DNA of 64,000 nt from Solibacillus palustris (GCF_022549215.1 NZ_JAKZFC010000008.1:62001-126000), one strand, 5' to 3'. Shown: positions 44,390-53,127, counted from the stretch's first letter. A program made the numbers and translations. Notes: a model not told the origin generated them from the sequence alone.

Positions 44390-45793
44390 ATGAGCATTCA
44401 AATTTTTAATACATTAACACGACAAAAAGAGGCATTCGTGCCATTAGAAGAAGGCAAAGTAAGCATGTATGTATGCGGACCGACCGTATACAACTACATT
44501 CATATTGGGAATTCACGTCCAGTTATCGTCTATGATACAGTGCGACGCTATTTGCAATACGCAGGTTACGATGTAAAATTCGTATCAAATTTTACAGACG
44601 TTGATGACAAAATTATTAAAGCGGCAAATGAGTTAGGTGAGGAAACATCAGCATTAACAGAGCGTTTTATCGCGGCGTATTTTGAAGATATTACAGCATT
44701 AGGCTGCAAAAAAGCAGATGCACATCCACGTGTAACTGAGCATATGGACGATATTATTGAGTTTATTCGAGTGCTAATTGACAAGGGCTATGCATATGAA
44801 TCTCAAGGCGATGTTTACTACCGCACACGTAAGTTTAATGGCTACGGAAAATTAAGCCAACAATCTGTTGATGATTTAAAGGTCGGGGCACGTATTGAGG
44901 CGGGCGAGAAAAAAGAAGACCCATTAGATTTCGCACTATGGAAAGCGGCAAAGCCAGGAGAAGTGAAATGGGATTCACCATGGGGAGCTGGGCGTCCAGG
45001 TTGGCATATTGAATGTTCAGTAATGGCACGTGAGCACTTAGGTGATACAATCGATATTCACGCTGGTGGGCAAGATTTAACATTCCCACATCATGAAAAC
45101 GAAATCGCGCAATCAGAAGCGCATAATGACAAAACATTTGCGCGTTACTGGATGCATAATGGGTATATTAATATCGATAACGAAAAAATGTCGAAGTCTT
45201 TAGGTAACTTTATTTTAGTTCATGACATTCGCCAACAAATCGACCCACAAGTACTCCGTTTCTTCATGCTATCTGTACATTACCGTCATCCAATCAACTT
45301 TGCGCAAGATTTAGTGGAAGCCGCGAAAAATGGTTTAGATCGTATCCGTACATCTTATGCGAACGTAGAGCACCGATTAGCTTCATCTGCAAGTTTGGGA
45401 GATAATAGTGAAGAATGGATTGCAAAGGTGAACCAAGCAAAAGTTGATTTCGAGCTAGCGATGAACGATGACTTCAACACGGCAAATGCGATTTCAGTAT
45501 TATTCGAACTATCTCGTATTGCTAACGTCTACTTAAACGAAGCAAATACGGATAAAGCTGTGCTACAAGCTATCTTGACGATGTTCGATACAATTGGTGG
45601 TGTATTAGGGATTCAAGTAAAAGTAGAGGCTGGTTTACTTGATGAAGAAATTGAAGCGTTAATCGAGAAACGTAATGCAGCGCGTAAAAATCGTGATTTT
45701 GCACGTTCAGACGAAATTCGTGATCAATTACTTAGCATGGATATCGTATTGGAAGATACTCGTCAAGGGACGCGCTGGAAACGAGGCCAATAA
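44390..45793 (+). CDS. cysS: Cysteine--tRNA ligase
   Basis: A 467-residue class I synthetase that attaches cysteine to tRNA-Cys. HIGH is seen as [11 protein letters not shown] near residue 35, KMSKS as EKMSKSLGN near 265; the zinc ligands include the Cys of YVCGPTVY and the Cys-His-Glu group around [17 protein letters not shown] 44390 is 8 bases from AAGGAG, while the in-frame ATG 44384 is only 2 bases from it. It shares the T-box leader with cysE. Confidence 0.96.
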   Translation: MSIQIFNTLTRQKEAFVPLEEGKVSMYVCGPTVYNYIHIGNSRPVIVYDTVRRYLQYAGYDVKFVSNFTDVDDKIIKAANELGEETSALTERFIAAYFEDITALGCKKADAHPRVTEHMDDIIEFIRVLIDKGYAYESQGDVYYRTRKFNGYGKLSQQSVDDLKVGARIEAGEKKEDPLDFALWKAAKPGEVKWDSPWGAGRPGWHIECSVMAREHLGDTIDIHAGGQDLTFPHHENEIAQSEAHNDKTFARYWMHNGYINIDNEKMSKSLGNFILVHDIRQQIDPQVLRFFMLSVHYRHPINFAQDLVEAAKNGLDRIRTSYANVEHRLASSASLGDNSEEWIAKVNQAKVDFELAMNDDFNTANAISVLFELSRIANVYLNEANTDKAVLQAILTMFDTIGGVLGIQVKVEAGLLDEEIEALIEKRNAARKNRDFARSDEIRDQLLSMDIVLEDTRQGTRWKRGQ

Positions 45794-46200
45794 TGCAATC
45801 ATCTCATGAAATAAAGCAATTAAATGCATTGGCACTTGCCTATATGGGCGATGCCGTGCTAGAACAACGCATTCGCAAGCATTTAATTTTATTAGGTCGT
45901 GCAAAGCCACATACATTGCACAAAGAAGCCACAAAGTATGTATCAGCAAAAGCGCAAGCAAATATTGTACACCGAATGATTGATGAAAATTTTTTAACAG
46001 AAGAGGAACAGGCGGTATTTCGTAGAGGACGTAATGCGAAATCCGGCTCTGTTCCTAAAAATACAGACGTACGCACATATCGTAATAGCTCGGGCTTTGA
46101 GGCGGTATTAGGCTATCTATTTTTATGTGAAGAGCTAGCGCGGGCAAATGAAATTATCGACTATGCAATTGTTATTGTAGAGCAGTCAAAAGGAGTGTAA
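45793..46200 (+). CDS. mrnC: Mini-ribonuclease 3
   Basis: A 135-residue RNase III-type catalytic domain without a double-strand binding domain. The signature LALAYMGDAVLEQRIR holds the catalytic acidic residue, and FRRGRNAK and RNSSGFEAVLGYLFL follow. It matures 23S rRNA precursors in B. subtilis. Its ATG overlaps the last base of the cysS stop codon, so translation is coupled. Confidence 0.94.
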   Translation: MQSSHEIKQLNALALAYMGDAVLEQRIRKHLILLGRAKPHTLHKEATKYVSAKAQANIVHRMIDENFLTEEEQAVFRRGRNAKSGSVPKNTDVRTYRNSSGFEAVLGYLFLCEELARANEIIDYAIVIVEQSKGV

Positions 46201-46202
46201 TT

Positions 46203-47072
46203 ATGGCGGAAAAAAGACAACGAGATCGAAATCATAAAGCGCCACGTGATTTTAAAGGCCGTGACAAAAAGCCGGCCTTTAAAACACAAGAGAAAAAACA
46301 GCCGGACAAGCCGCAAAATGCTCCCGAAGTAGTAAATGGGGAAATGATTGCAGGTAAAAATCCAGTACTTGAGGCATTACGTTCTGGGCGTGAAATTAAC
46401 AAAGTATGGATTGCTGAAGGTGTAAAGAAAACAGGGATTCAAGAATTAATCGATTTAGCAAAAGAACAAGGTGTATTAGTGCAATTCGTTCCAAAGCAAA
46501 AGATTGATAAATTAGCAGATAATCACCAAGGAATTGTCGCTTCTGTCGCGGCGTATGATTATGCAGAGCTAGATGATTTATTTGTTGTCGCCAAAGCAAA
46601 AAATGAAGACCCATTTTTCATCATTTTAGATGAGTTGGAAGACCCGCATAACCTAGGGTCCATTATGCGTACAGCAGATGCAATTGGTGCACATGGGATC
46701 ATTATCCCGAAACGTCGCGCGGTAGGTTTAACAGCTGTTGTAGCTAAAGCTTCAACAGGCGCAATTGAACATGTTCCTGTTGTTCGTGTGACAAATTTAG
46801 CACAAACAGTAGATGAGCTAAAAGATCGCGGTGTATGGATTGCTGGTACAGACGCGAAAGGTTCTCAAGATTATCGCAAAATGGATGCAACATTGCCGCT
46901 AGCTTTAATTATTGGTAGTGAGGGTAAAGGAATGAGCCGTCTATTAAATGATAAATGTGATTTCTTATACCATTTACCAATGATCGGTCATGTAACATCG
47001 TTAAACGCTTCAGTTGCGGCAGCGCTACTAATGTACGAAGTGTACCGTAAACGCCAAGAAGTAAACGGCTAA
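46203..47072 (+). CDS. rlmB: 23S rRNA 2'-O-methyltransferase RlmB (SPOUT family)
   Basis: A 289-residue protein: a basic, disordered N-terminus (residues 1-45, rich in Lys, Arg and Gln), a substrate-binding domain starting at MIAGKNPVLEALRSGREI and a SPOUT knot domain with DELEDPHNLGSIMRTADAIGAHG, IIGSEGKGMSRL and LNASVAAALLMYE. It methylates a guanosine in 23S rRNA. The extended basic tail is longer than in E. coli RlmB but common in Bacillales. Two bases after mrnC. Confidence 0.93.
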   Translation: MAEKRQRDRNHKAPRDFKGRDKKPAFKTQEKKQPDKPQNAPEVVNGEMIAGKNPVLEALRSGREINKVWIAEGVKKTGIQELIDLAKEQGVLVQFVPKQKIDKLADNHQGIVASVAAYDYAELDDLFVVAKAKNEDPFFIILDELEDPHNLGSIMRTADAIGAHGIIIPKRRAVGLTAVVAKASTGAIEHVPVVRVTNLAQTVDELKDRGVWIAGTDAKGSQDYRKMDATLPLALIIGSEGKGMSRLLNDKCDFLYHLPMIGHVTSLNASVAAALLMYEVYRKRQEVNG

Positions 47073-47073
47073 T

Positions 47074-47586
47074 ATGCAAAATATTTTGCTAGTAGACGGC
47101 TATAACATGATTGGCGCTTGGCGTGAGCTTCGTCCTCTGCGTGAGCCACATTTTGAAGATGCCCGCGATCGCTTAATTGAGCGAATGGCGGAATATAAAG
47201 CACATACAGGTTGGCGCGTCATTGTTGTCTTTGATGCGCATCTTGTTCCTGGTACGGAGCAGCTTTATATTCAGCATGCTGTTGAAGTGATTTATACCCG
47301 CAAAAATGAAACTGCGGATGAGCGTATTGAAAAATTATCCAATGAGTTAAAAGGCCGCAAAGTTCAAATTCATGTAGCCACATCTGATATGACTGAACAA
47401 AATGTTGTCTTTGGTCATGGTGCGCTGCGAAAATCAGCACGTGAGCTTGAAATTGAAATGCAAATTATTCAATCGAAAATTTCATCGAAAGTAAAAGAAG
47501 CGCGCGATGAAAAACCTGCTTCACGCATTAAATTATCAAAGGAAGTAGAGTTGCAATTTGAAAAGTGGAGAAGAGGGCTTAAATAA
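47074..47586 (+). CDS. rae1: NYN-domain ribosome-associated endonuclease Rae1 (YacP)
   Basis: A 170-residue protein with the NYN (PIN-like) nuclease pattern: ILLVDGYNMIGAW at residues 4-16, VIVVFDAHLVPG, and DERIEKLSNEL then ATSDMTEQNVVFGHGA, giving the conserved Asp residues. In B. subtilis Rae1 cuts mRNA in the ribosomal A site. One base after rlmB, so part of the cysE-rae1 unit. Confidence 0.93.
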   Translation: MQNILLVDGYNMIGAWRELRPLREPHFEDARDRLIERMAEYKAHTGWRVIVVFDAHLVPGTEQLYIQHAVEVIYTRKNETADERIEKLSNELKGRKVQIHVATSDMTEQNVVFGHGALRKSARELEIEMQIIQSKISSKVKEARDEKPASRIKLSKEVELQFEKWRRGLK

Positions 47587-47658
47587 TAGTTTGCTCGATT
47601 TTTCCAATTAAGTTATACTGTTCCTAATTTATTCTGACGTAGCTCGAGGTGATTTTCA

Positions 47659-48306
47659 TTGCTTAAAAGTGAGAAGTTACAAATCGTACGGCAATTTGGA
47701 CATTTATCAGATGAACAACTTGTAGAGCAAGTGCATCTAGGCAATACAGAAGCGTTAGATTTTTTGATTTCAAAGTATCGATTATTTGTGAAATCGAAAG
47801 CGCGGTCTTATTTTTTAGTAGGAGCGGACCGAGAAGATATTATTCAAGAAGGCATGATTGGTTTATACAAGGCAATTCGTGATTTTAAAGAGGATAAGCT
47901 TGCATCGTTTCGCGCATTTGCTGAACTGTGCATTACAAGACAAATCATTACAGCAATCAAAACAGCTACACGTCAAAAGCATATTCCGCTGAATTCCTAT
48001 GTATCGCTCGATAAGCCGATTTATGATGAGGAATCGGAGCGTACACTAATGGACATAATTACAAGTCCGATTTCAGATGACCCGGAGTATTTGATGATTA
48101 ATCGTGAGGATTATCATTATTTAGAACAAAAGATGGGAGAAGTGCTGAGCGAGCTAGAACAACAAGTACTAACTCGCTATTTAGAGGGGCAATCCTATAA
48201 TGAAATTTCTGAAGAATTAAATCGCCACGTCAAATCTATCGATAATGCATTGCAACGCGTCAAGCGGAAATTAGAGCGTCATTTAGAGCTAAAAGAAATG
48301 ACCTAA
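47659..48306 (+). CDS. sigH: RNA polymerase sigma factor SigH
   Basis: A 215-residue sigma-70 family factor. Region 2 is seen as EALDFLISKYRLFVKSKARSYFLVGADREDIIQEGMIGLYKAIRDF (in part) and region 4 as LSELEQQVLTRYLEGQSYNEISEELNRHVKSIDNALQRVK (in part), a helix-turn-helix for -35 recognition. SigH drives the transition state and early sporulation genes, which suggests a spore-former, though no sporulation gene beyond it is in the window. The start is TTG at 47659 with GAGGTG upstream. Confidence 0.95.
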   Translation: MLKSEKLQIVRQFGHLSDEQLVEQVHLGNTEALDFLISKYRLFVKSKARSYFLVGADREDIIQEGMIGLYKAIRDFKEDKLASFRAFAELCITRQIITAIKTATRQKHIPLNSYVSLDKPIYDEESERTLMDIITSPISDDPEYLMINREDYHYLEQKMGEVLSELEQQVLTRYLEGQSYNEISEELNRHVKSIDNALQRVKRKLERHLELKEMT

Positions 48307-48384
48307 AGCATATGAGCCTTTGTTGACATTGACAAAATTAGGTGTTAGTCTTTAAAGGACAAAATGCCGAAAAGGTGATAAATT

Positions 48385-48531
48385 ATGGCAAAAAAAGTCG
48401 TTTTAAGTTGTGGAAAATGCGGCTCTCGAAACTATAGTATTCCGAAAAAAGAAGGAACTACAGAGCGTTTAGAGCTTAAAAAGTTTTGCTCGCATTGCAA
48501 TGAACATACAATGCATAAACAAACGTTATAA
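48385..48531 (+). CDS. rpmG: 50S ribosomal protein L33
   Basis: A 48-residue protein, [17 protein letters not shown] at its start and [15 protein letters not shown] at its end. Both CxxC pairs are present, so this is the zinc-binding C+ form of L33. The ATG has AAAGGTGAT upstream. It lies in the conserved sigH-rpmG-secE-nusG order. Confidence 0.95.
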   Translation: MAKKVVLSCGKCGSRNYSIPKKEGTTERLELKKFCSHCNEHTMHKQTL

Positions 48532-48571
48532 ACGAAACATAGATTAATTTGTTGTTCGGGGGTAGGCGAAA

Positions 48572-48757
48572 ATGAGTAAGGTATCGAACTTTTTACAAGA
48601 AGTCGGCTCTGAAATGCGTAAAACAAGCTGGCCAAAAAGCAAAGAGCTAACGAAATATACGGTTGTTGTAATTTCAACAGTAATCGTAATGGCGTTATTC
48701 TTTACAGTTGTAGATCTAGGAGTCTCAGAATTATTCCGTTGGTTCTTGTCTCTATAA
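48572..48757 (+). CDS. secE: Preprotein translocase subunit SecE
   Basis: A 61-residue single-span membrane protein. The amphipathic N-terminus FLQEVGSEMRKTSWPKSKEL is the conserved cytoplasmic helix, and one hydrophobic segment (residues about 30-50) follows. SecE clamps SecY in the translocon. A terminator follows at 48786. Confidence 0.95.
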   Translation: MSKVSNFLQEVGSEMRKTSWPKSKELTKYTVVVISTVIVMALFFTVVDLGVSELFRWFLSL

Positions 48758-48785
48758 GCTAGGTCATGTTAATATTGCGAAAGAG

Positions 48786-48813
48786 CCCGTCCATTTCAAA
48801 TAACGGGTTTTTT
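48786..48813 (+). terminator. Intrinsic terminator between secE and nusG
   Basis: CCCGT (48786-48790) pairs with ACGGG (48803-48807) and six T follow. It would uncouple nusG from secE. Confidence 0.65.
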
Positions 48814-48852
48814 CATTTGTTTTAAAACAAATACGTTTTGTTTGAAGAAATA

Positions 48853-48920
48853 GATTTTTTAGAGGATTTTTTCGAGTTCGCTCGAAAAAATCTGGACGCA
48901 ATTACGCCGAGGTGTAATTG
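48853..48920 (+). repeat. Intergenic repeat, family 1, copy E (right end only)
   Basis: A 68-bp fragment with only the right module: a perfect 12-bp arm pair GATTTTTTCGAG/CTCGAAAAAATC closed by a TTCG tetraloop (48865-48892) and the terminal hairpin at 48899-48920. It stands between secE and nusG. Confidence 0.65.
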
Positions 48921-48994
48921 AAGTAAGTAAATAGGGAAACACGCCTTAACACTTTTAATATAAAGGAGGGACGGACGATTTAGTCCTACCTAAT

Positions 48995-49534
48995 ATGGAA
49001 AAAAATTGGTATGTAGTGCATACTTATTCTGGTTATGAAAACCGAGTAAAAGCAAATCTTGAAAAACGTGTGGAAACGATGGGAATGCAAGATAAAATTT
49101 TCCGTGTTATCGTAGCAGAACACGAAGAAATCGACGTAAAAGAAGATGGTAAGAAAAAAGCAGTAATGCGTAAAATCTTCCCTGGTTATGTATTGGTAGA
49201 ACTAATCATGACTGATGATGCATGGTATGTGGTACGTAACACGCCAGGTGTAACGGGGTTCATCGGGTCTTCGGGTGGTGGCGTAAAACCAACTCCACTT
49301 TTACCGGAAGAAGCTGAGCGCTTACTTGCTCAAATGGGCATGAACGAACAACGATTAGGTGAAGTTGAAATTACTGTAGGTGAAGTTGTGGAAGTTCTTG
49401 AAGGACCATTCGCACACTTCCAAGGTCGCGTTGAAGAAGTAGATATCGAAAAAGCTAAATTAAAAGTTTTAGTTGATATGTTCGGTCGCGAAACAGTGAT
49501 GGAGCTTGACTTTAACCAAATTCAAAAAATATAG
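48995..49534 (+). CDS. nusG: Transcription termination/antitermination protein NusG
   Basis: A 179-residue protein with an NGN domain (WYVVHTYSGYENRVKANLE and FPGYVLVELIMTD, contacting the RNA polymerase clamp) and a C-terminal KOW domain (VEVLEGPFAHFQGRVEEVD). It modulates pausing and couples polymerase to partners. MEKNWYVV is the universal start, but the nearest Shine-Dalgarno sequence (AAAGGAGGG, 48962-48970) is 24 bases upstream, with a GGAC/GTCC hairpin in between. Confidence 0.96.
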   Translation: MEKNWYVVHTYSGYENRVKANLEKRVETMGMQDKIFRVIVAEHEEIDVKEDGKKKAVMRKIFPGYVLVELIMTDDAWYVVRNTPGVTGFIGSSGGGVKPTPLLPEEAERLLAQMGMNEQRLGEVEITVGEVVEVLEGPFAHFQGRVEEVDIEKAKLKVLVDMFGRETVMELDFNQIQKI

Positions 49535-49548
49535 ATTTATTTATACTT

Positions 49549-49577
49549 GATTAAGCTTTTTAAAAGTGTTATCATTT
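49549..49577 (+). promoter_or_regulatory. Sigma-A promoter of rplK-rplA
   Basis: TTGATT (49549-49554), a 17-base spacer and TATCAT (49572-49577) stand after nusG. Confidence 0.6.
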
Positions 49578-49662
49578 CATAGGTCAGACTGTCATAAAAT
49601 GACGTGTGATATAAAATTAGTTTTAATGTTATCGGCAAGTTAGCTGACGAACAGATATTTGA

Positions 49663-49687
49663 GTGGGAGGGGCAACCCAATTACCAC
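49663..49687 (+). promoter_or_regulatory. Putative L1-binding leader motif in front of rplK
   Basis: GTGG and CCAC arms enclose GA-GGG, a GCAA tetraloop and CCC, just before the ribosome-binding site. A motif of the same plan lies before rplA at 50226. L1 is a known autoregulator of this operon in other bacteria and binds such irregular helices; binding here is inference. Confidence 0.45.
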
Positions 49688-49713
49688 ATCACGGACTTAA
49701 GGAGGTGTGTCTC

Positions 49714-50139
49714 GTGGCTAAAAAAGTTATTAAAGTTGTAAAACTTCAAATCCCTGCTGGTAAAGCAAACCCAGCACCACCGGTTGGTCCTGCATTAGGT
49801 CAAGCAGGTGTTAACATCATGGGATTCTGTAAAGAATTTAACGCTCGTACTGCTGATCAAGCTGGTTTAATCATTCCAGTTGAAATTTCAGTATTCGAAG
49901 ACCGTTCATTCACTTTCATTACTAAAACTCCACCTGCAGCAGTATTACTTAAAGTAGCAGCTGGTATCCAATCTGGATCTGGTGAACCAAACCGTAAGAA
50001 AGTTGCAACGGTTAAACGTGATAAAGTTCGCGAAATCGCTGAACAAAAAATGCCAGACCTTAACGCTGCTTCAGTTGAAGCTGCAATGTTAATGGTTGAA
50101 GGTACTGCACGAAGCATGGGTATCGTTATCGAAGACTAA
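49714..50139 (+). CDS. rplK: 50S ribosomal protein L11
   Basis: A 141-residue protein with the proline-rich N-terminus [20 protein letters not shown], which moves during GTPase factor binding and is the thiostrepton region, and the C-terminal RNA-binding domain. The start is GTG at 49714 after AAGGAGG, giving exactly the family length; the longer open frame is not used. Confidence 0.97.
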   Translation: MAKKVIKVVKLQIPAGKANPAPPVGPALGQAGVNIMGFCKEFNARTADQAGLIIPVEISVFEDRSFTFITKTPPAAVLLKVAAGIQSGSGEPNRKKVATVKRDKVREIAEQKMPDLNAASVEAAMLMVEGTARSMGIVIED

Positions 50140-50175
50140 TCCCATCTTCACACTTGATGATGTTTTTGTTTTTGG

Positions 50176-50220
50176 AAGGTTGCTGCGCTCGGATATTCAT
50201 TTAGAAGAGTGCGCAACCTT
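50176..50220 (+). promoter_or_regulatory. Hairpin in the rplK-rplA gap
   Basis: A 14-bp stem with one bulge (AAGGTTGC...GCGCTC at 50176-50190 with 50207-50220) and a 16-nt loop. No T run follows. It may be an RNA processing or attenuation site between the two cistrons. Confidence 0.5.
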
Positions 50221-50225
50221 TATTC

Positions 50226-50252
50226 GTGGGAGGTCAAATCCGTTACAACCAC
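50226..50252 (+). promoter_or_regulatory. Putative L1-binding leader motif in front of rplA
   Basis: GTGG, GA, GG ... CC, a 7-base asymmetric bulge and CCAC repeat the plan of the element before rplK, again ending shortly before an AAGGAGG ribosome-binding site. Confidence 0.45.
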
Positions 50253-50272
50253 AATCAAGGAGGAAATTTATA

Positions 50273-50971
50273 ATGGCTAAAAAAGGTAAAAAACTGCAAG
50301 ACGCAGTTAAATTAATCGATCGCGCTACTTTATACTCTGTAGAAGAAGCAGTAGCATTAGCGCAAAAAACATCTACAGTTAACTTCGATGCAACTGTAGA
50401 AGTAGCATTCAAATTAGGTATCGACACTCGTAAGAATGACCAACAAATCCGTGGTGCGGTAGTATTACCACACGGTACTGGTAAAACTCAAAAAGTATTA
50501 GTATTCGCTAAAGGTGAGAAAGCTAAAGAAGCAGAAGCTGCTGGTGCTGACTACGTAGGCGATTCAGATATGGTTAACAAAATCCAACAAGGTTGGTTCG
50601 ATTTCGATGTAATCGTAGCAACACCTGATATGATGGGTGAAGTTGGTAAATTAGGTCGTGTATTAGGACCAAAAGGTTTAATGCCAAACCCTAAAACTGG
50701 TACAGTTACTTTTGACGTAACTAAAGCTATCGAAGAAATTAAAGCTGGTAAAGTAGAATACCGCGCTGAAAAAGCTGGTATCATCCACGCTCCTATCGGT
50801 AAAGTTTCTTTCGATACTCAAAAATTAGTAGAAAACTTCTTAACTGTATTTGAAGTAGTTCAAAAAGCTAAGCCAGCTGCAGCGAAAGGTACTTACATGA
50901 AGTCTGTAAACGTTACAACTACAATGGGTCCTGCTGTAAAAGTTGACGCTTCTAACGTAACAGTTAAATAA
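50273..50971 (+). CDS. rplA: 50S ribosomal protein L1
   Basis: A 232-residue protein with the L1 blocks [35 protein letters not shown] and [15 protein letters not shown]. It forms the mobile stalk at the E site and represses its own mRNA in many bacteria. ATG 50273 has AAGGAGG upstream; the long open frame before it is untranslated leader. Confidence 0.97.
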   Translation: MAKKGKKLQDAVKLIDRATLYSVEEAVALAQKTSTVNFDATVEVAFKLGIDTRKNDQQIRGAVVLPHGTGKTQKVLVFAKGEKAKEAEAAGADYVGDSDMVNKIQQGWFDFDVIVATPDMMGEVGKLGRVLGPKGLMPNPKTGTVTFDVTKAIEEIKAGKVEYRAEKAGIIHAPIGKVSFDTQKLVENFLTVFEVVQKAKPAAAKGTYMKSVNVTTTMGPAVKVDASNVTVK

Positions 50972-51007
50972 TCAAAACAATTCTATTAATTGTTTTGATT
51001 GAATTAC

Positions 51008-51036
51008 TTGACAACGGCCCGCTTACTTGGTAAGAT
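51008..51036 (+). promoter_or_regulatory. Sigma-A promoter of rplJ-rplL
   Basis: TTGACA (51008-51013), 17 bases, TAAGAT (51031-51036). Confidence 0.75.
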
Positions 51037-51039
51037 GGA

Positions 51040-51185
51040 TGCTGTTGTGAATCATCCATTTGTACCGTAGACAGTAGGAGTGACTTGTCACTTAATGATC
51101 CTACCGAGGACATCGGAGTTCGGATTCTTTTTAAGATGATGTACTTTCAGCCTCTGTGTCTATTATGATATAGAGGCTTTTCTTT
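51040..51185 (+). promoter_or_regulatory. Ribosomal protein L10 leader with attenuator
   Basis: The leader shows the known L10 leader pattern of Bacillales: hairpin ATGGATG.../CATCCAT, the conserved AGGAGTGACTTGTCACTTAA and GATCCTACCGAGGACATCGG stretches (in part), and an 11-bp stem with wobbles (51150-51160 with 51167-51177) before T-rich sequence. The L10(L12)4 complex binds here to repress its own operon. Confidence 0.85.
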
Positions 51186-51223
51186 GTCGGTATAAATGAC
51201 TCATTCTAATAGGAGGTGTCATC

Positions 51224-51724
51224 ATGAGCAAAGCAATCGAAACTAAAAAAGTTCAAGTTGGAGAAATCGCTGATAAATTCAAAGCTGCTGCATCTGTAGT
51301 AGTAGTTGACTACCGTGGTTTAACTGTAGGACAAGTAACAGAATTACGTAAGCAATTACGTGAAGCTGGTGTTGAGTTTAAAGTTTACAAAAACACTTTA
51401 ACTCGTCGTGCTGCTGAAGCCGCTGGTTTAGAAGGAATCAACGAATTCTTAACTGGTCCAAACGCTATCGCATTCTCTAACGAGGACGTAGTAGCTCCAG
51501 CTAAAATCATCAACGAGTTCGCTAAGAAAAACGAAGCGTTAGAAATTAAAGCTGGTATCATCGAAGGTACTGTCGCATCTGTTGAAGACGTTAAAGCTCT
51601 TGCAGAACTTCCATCTCGCGAAGGTCTATTATCAATGCTTTTATCTGTACTTCAAGCTCCAGTGCGCAACTTCGCACTTGCAACAAAAGCTGTTGCAGAA
51701 CAAAAAGAAGAGCAAGGCGCTTAA
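51224..51724 (+). CDS. rplJ: 50S ribosomal protein L10
   Basis: A 166-residue protein with [28 protein letters not shown] (in part) near the N-terminus and the L12-binding helix at the end ([22 protein letters not shown]). It anchors the L7/L12 stalk. ATG after TAGGAGGTG. Confidence 0.97.
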   Translation: MSKAIETKKVQVGEIADKFKAAASVVVVDYRGLTVGQVTELRKQLREAGVEFKVYKNTLTRRAAEAAGLEGINEFLTGPNAIAFSNEDVVAPAKIINEFAKKNEALEIKAGIIEGTVASVEDVKALAELPSREGLLSMLLSVLQAPVRNFALATKAVAEQKEEQGA

Positions 51725-51795
51725 TTGCATCTTAACTTCCAATCTCGGCTTAACGGCCTAAAAAAACAATAAACATCCAATAGGAGGAAATTAAA

Positions 51796-52158
51796 ATGAA
51801 CAAAGAGCAAATCTTAGAAGCTATCAAAGCTATGACAGTTCTAGAATTAAACGATTTAGTAAAAGCAATCGAAGAAGAATTCGGTGTAACAGCAGCAGCT
51901 CCTGTAGCTGTAGTTGCTGGTGGTGCTGCTGGCGCTGCTGAAGAAAAAACAGAATTTGATGTAGTATTAGCTTCTGCTGGTGCTGAAAAAATCAAAGTAA
52001 TCAAAGTGGTTCGTGAAATCACTGGTTTAGGTCTTAAAGAAGCTAAAGAGGTTGTTGACAACGCTCCTAAAGCTCTTAAAGAAGGAATCTCTAAAGATGA
52101 CGCTGAAGCTATTAAAGCTAAACTTGAAGAAGTTGGCGCTTCAGTAGAAGTTAAATAA
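51796..52158 (+). CDS. rplL: 50S ribosomal protein L7/L12
   Basis: A 120-residue stalk protein: N-terminal dimerisation helices, an Ala/Gly hinge (about residues 35-52) and the globular GTPase-factor-binding domain with [21 protein letters not shown]. Present in several copies per ribosome. ATG after TAGGAGG, 71 bp behind rplJ, and followed by a terminator. Confidence 0.97.
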   Translation: MNKEQILEAIKAMTVLELNDLVKAIEEEFGVTAAAPVAVVAGGAAGAAEEKTEFDVVLASAGAEKIKVIKVVREITGLGLKEAKEVVDNAPKALKEGISKDDAEAIKAKLEEVGASVEVK

Positions 52159-52203
52159 TTTTAGTTTAACTTACTTTACTAAGTCGTGTGCTTAGTTGTA
52201 TAA

Positions 52204-52240
52204 GGAAAGCTCGTCACAATTTTGCGGCGAGCTTTTCTTT
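52204..52240 (+). terminator. Intrinsic terminator after rplL
   Basis: GGAAAGCTCGTC (from 52204) pairs with GGCGAGCTTTTC, with an AT-rich loop, and T-rich sequence follows. Confidence 0.75.
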
Positions 52241-52270
52241 ATTTACATCTATCTAGGAGGCGTGTTACAC

Positions 52271-52873
52271 ATGTCTGAACATTATTATTCAAATAAACCT
52301 CAAACGGAAAGTAAACCACGCCAATGGAAGTTTACTTTATTAGGATATACATTTACATTTGAAACAGATGCCGGTGTATTTAGTAAAAGCGAAGTAGATT
52401 TTGGTTCCCGTGTGTTAATTGATGCCTTTGAAATGCCCGAAGTAGAAGGTGTTGTGCTTGATGTAGGTTGTGGCTATGGACCGATTGGTTTATCAATCGC
52501 AAAGGATCATCCGGAGCGTGAAGTATTAATGATGGATATTAATACACGTGCTATTGGTTTATCGCAAAAAAACGCCCAACTAAACGGGATTCAAAATGTG
52601 CGTATTTTTGAAAGTGATGGCCTAAGTGCTGTGGAAGCTGGAACACAAGCTGCTGCCATTTTAACAAATCCGCCGATTCGTGCAGGGAAAGAAACGATTT
52701 TTAGATTTTATGATCAAGCCTATGAATTGTTAGTGACGAATGGTGAGCTGTGGGTAGTGATTCAGAAGAAACAAGGTGCGCCATCGACGGTAAGTCATTT
52801 AGAAGAGCTATTTACGGAAGTAGAAGTTGTTGAGAAGAAAAAAGGATATTGGATTGTACGTGCAAAAAAATAA
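52271..52873 (+). CDS. ybxB: RsmC-like class I methyltransferase (YbxB)
   Basis: A 200-residue SAM-dependent methyltransferase. Motif I is VVLDVGCGYGPIGLSIA and motif IV is ILTNPPIRAGK, the NPP(I/F/Y) form of amino-group N-methyltransferases acting on RNA or protein. It resembles the C-terminal half of RsmC, the 16S rRNA guanine methyltransferase; the target in Firmicutes is not settled. Its position between rplL and rpoB is conserved. ATG 52271 with AGGAGG 10 bases upstream. Confidence 0.9.
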   Translation: MSEHYYSNKPQTESKPRQWKFTLLGYTFTFETDAGVFSKSEVDFGSRVLIDAFEMPEVEGVVLDVGCGYGPIGLSIAKDHPEREVLMMDINTRAIGLSQKNAQLNGIQNVRIFESDGLSAVEAGTQAAAILTNPPIRAGKETIFRFYDQAYELLVTNGELWVVIQKKQGAPSTVSHLEELFTEVEVVEKKKGYWIVRAKK

Positions 52874-52892
52874 GTAAGATTCGTTTCAAATA

Positions 52893-52929
52893 TTGACTTG
52901 ACAAATCGACTATGATAACATGATACAAT
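52893..52929 (+). promoter_or_regulatory. Promoter region of rpoB
   Basis: TTGACT (52893) with TAACAT (52916) at 17 bases, and TTGACA (52898) with TACAAT (52924) at 20 bases, overlap. One of these pairs is probably the rpoB promoter, with a leader of about 190 nt. Confidence 0.5.
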
Positions 52930-53018
52930 GCAAAATTATTATTTTGAGGTAGTATGCCCTTTTGCATAACTTAAACATTATTACGGGTATACTTACTAAG
53001 AATAAGTTAAGTTTAACC

Positions 53019-53056
53019 GAAAATGAGGTTTTATAAAAAGTCTCGTTTTCTTTTTG
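53019..53056 (+). terminator. Attenuator-like hairpin in the rpoB leader
   Basis: GAAAATGAG (53019-53027) pairs with CTCGTTTTC (53042-53050), 14-nt loop, followed by TTTTT. It lies between the predicted promoter and rpoB. Confidence 0.65.
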
Positions 53057-53127
53057 TCTTTCGAAATCATACACTATTTGTAAGGTTTTGCAAAGACCTA
53101 TTATCGCTTTATTGAGGGGTGAATGAG

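Noticed and set aside
6561-48920. CRISPR array
   Set aside because: The repeats are few, long, scattered over 40 kb and of both orientations, with no regular spacers and no cas genes.
50096-50272. N-terminal extension of L1
   Set aside because: The extra codons are intercistronic leader; the ATG at 50273 gives the exact L1 length and has AAGGAGG upstream.
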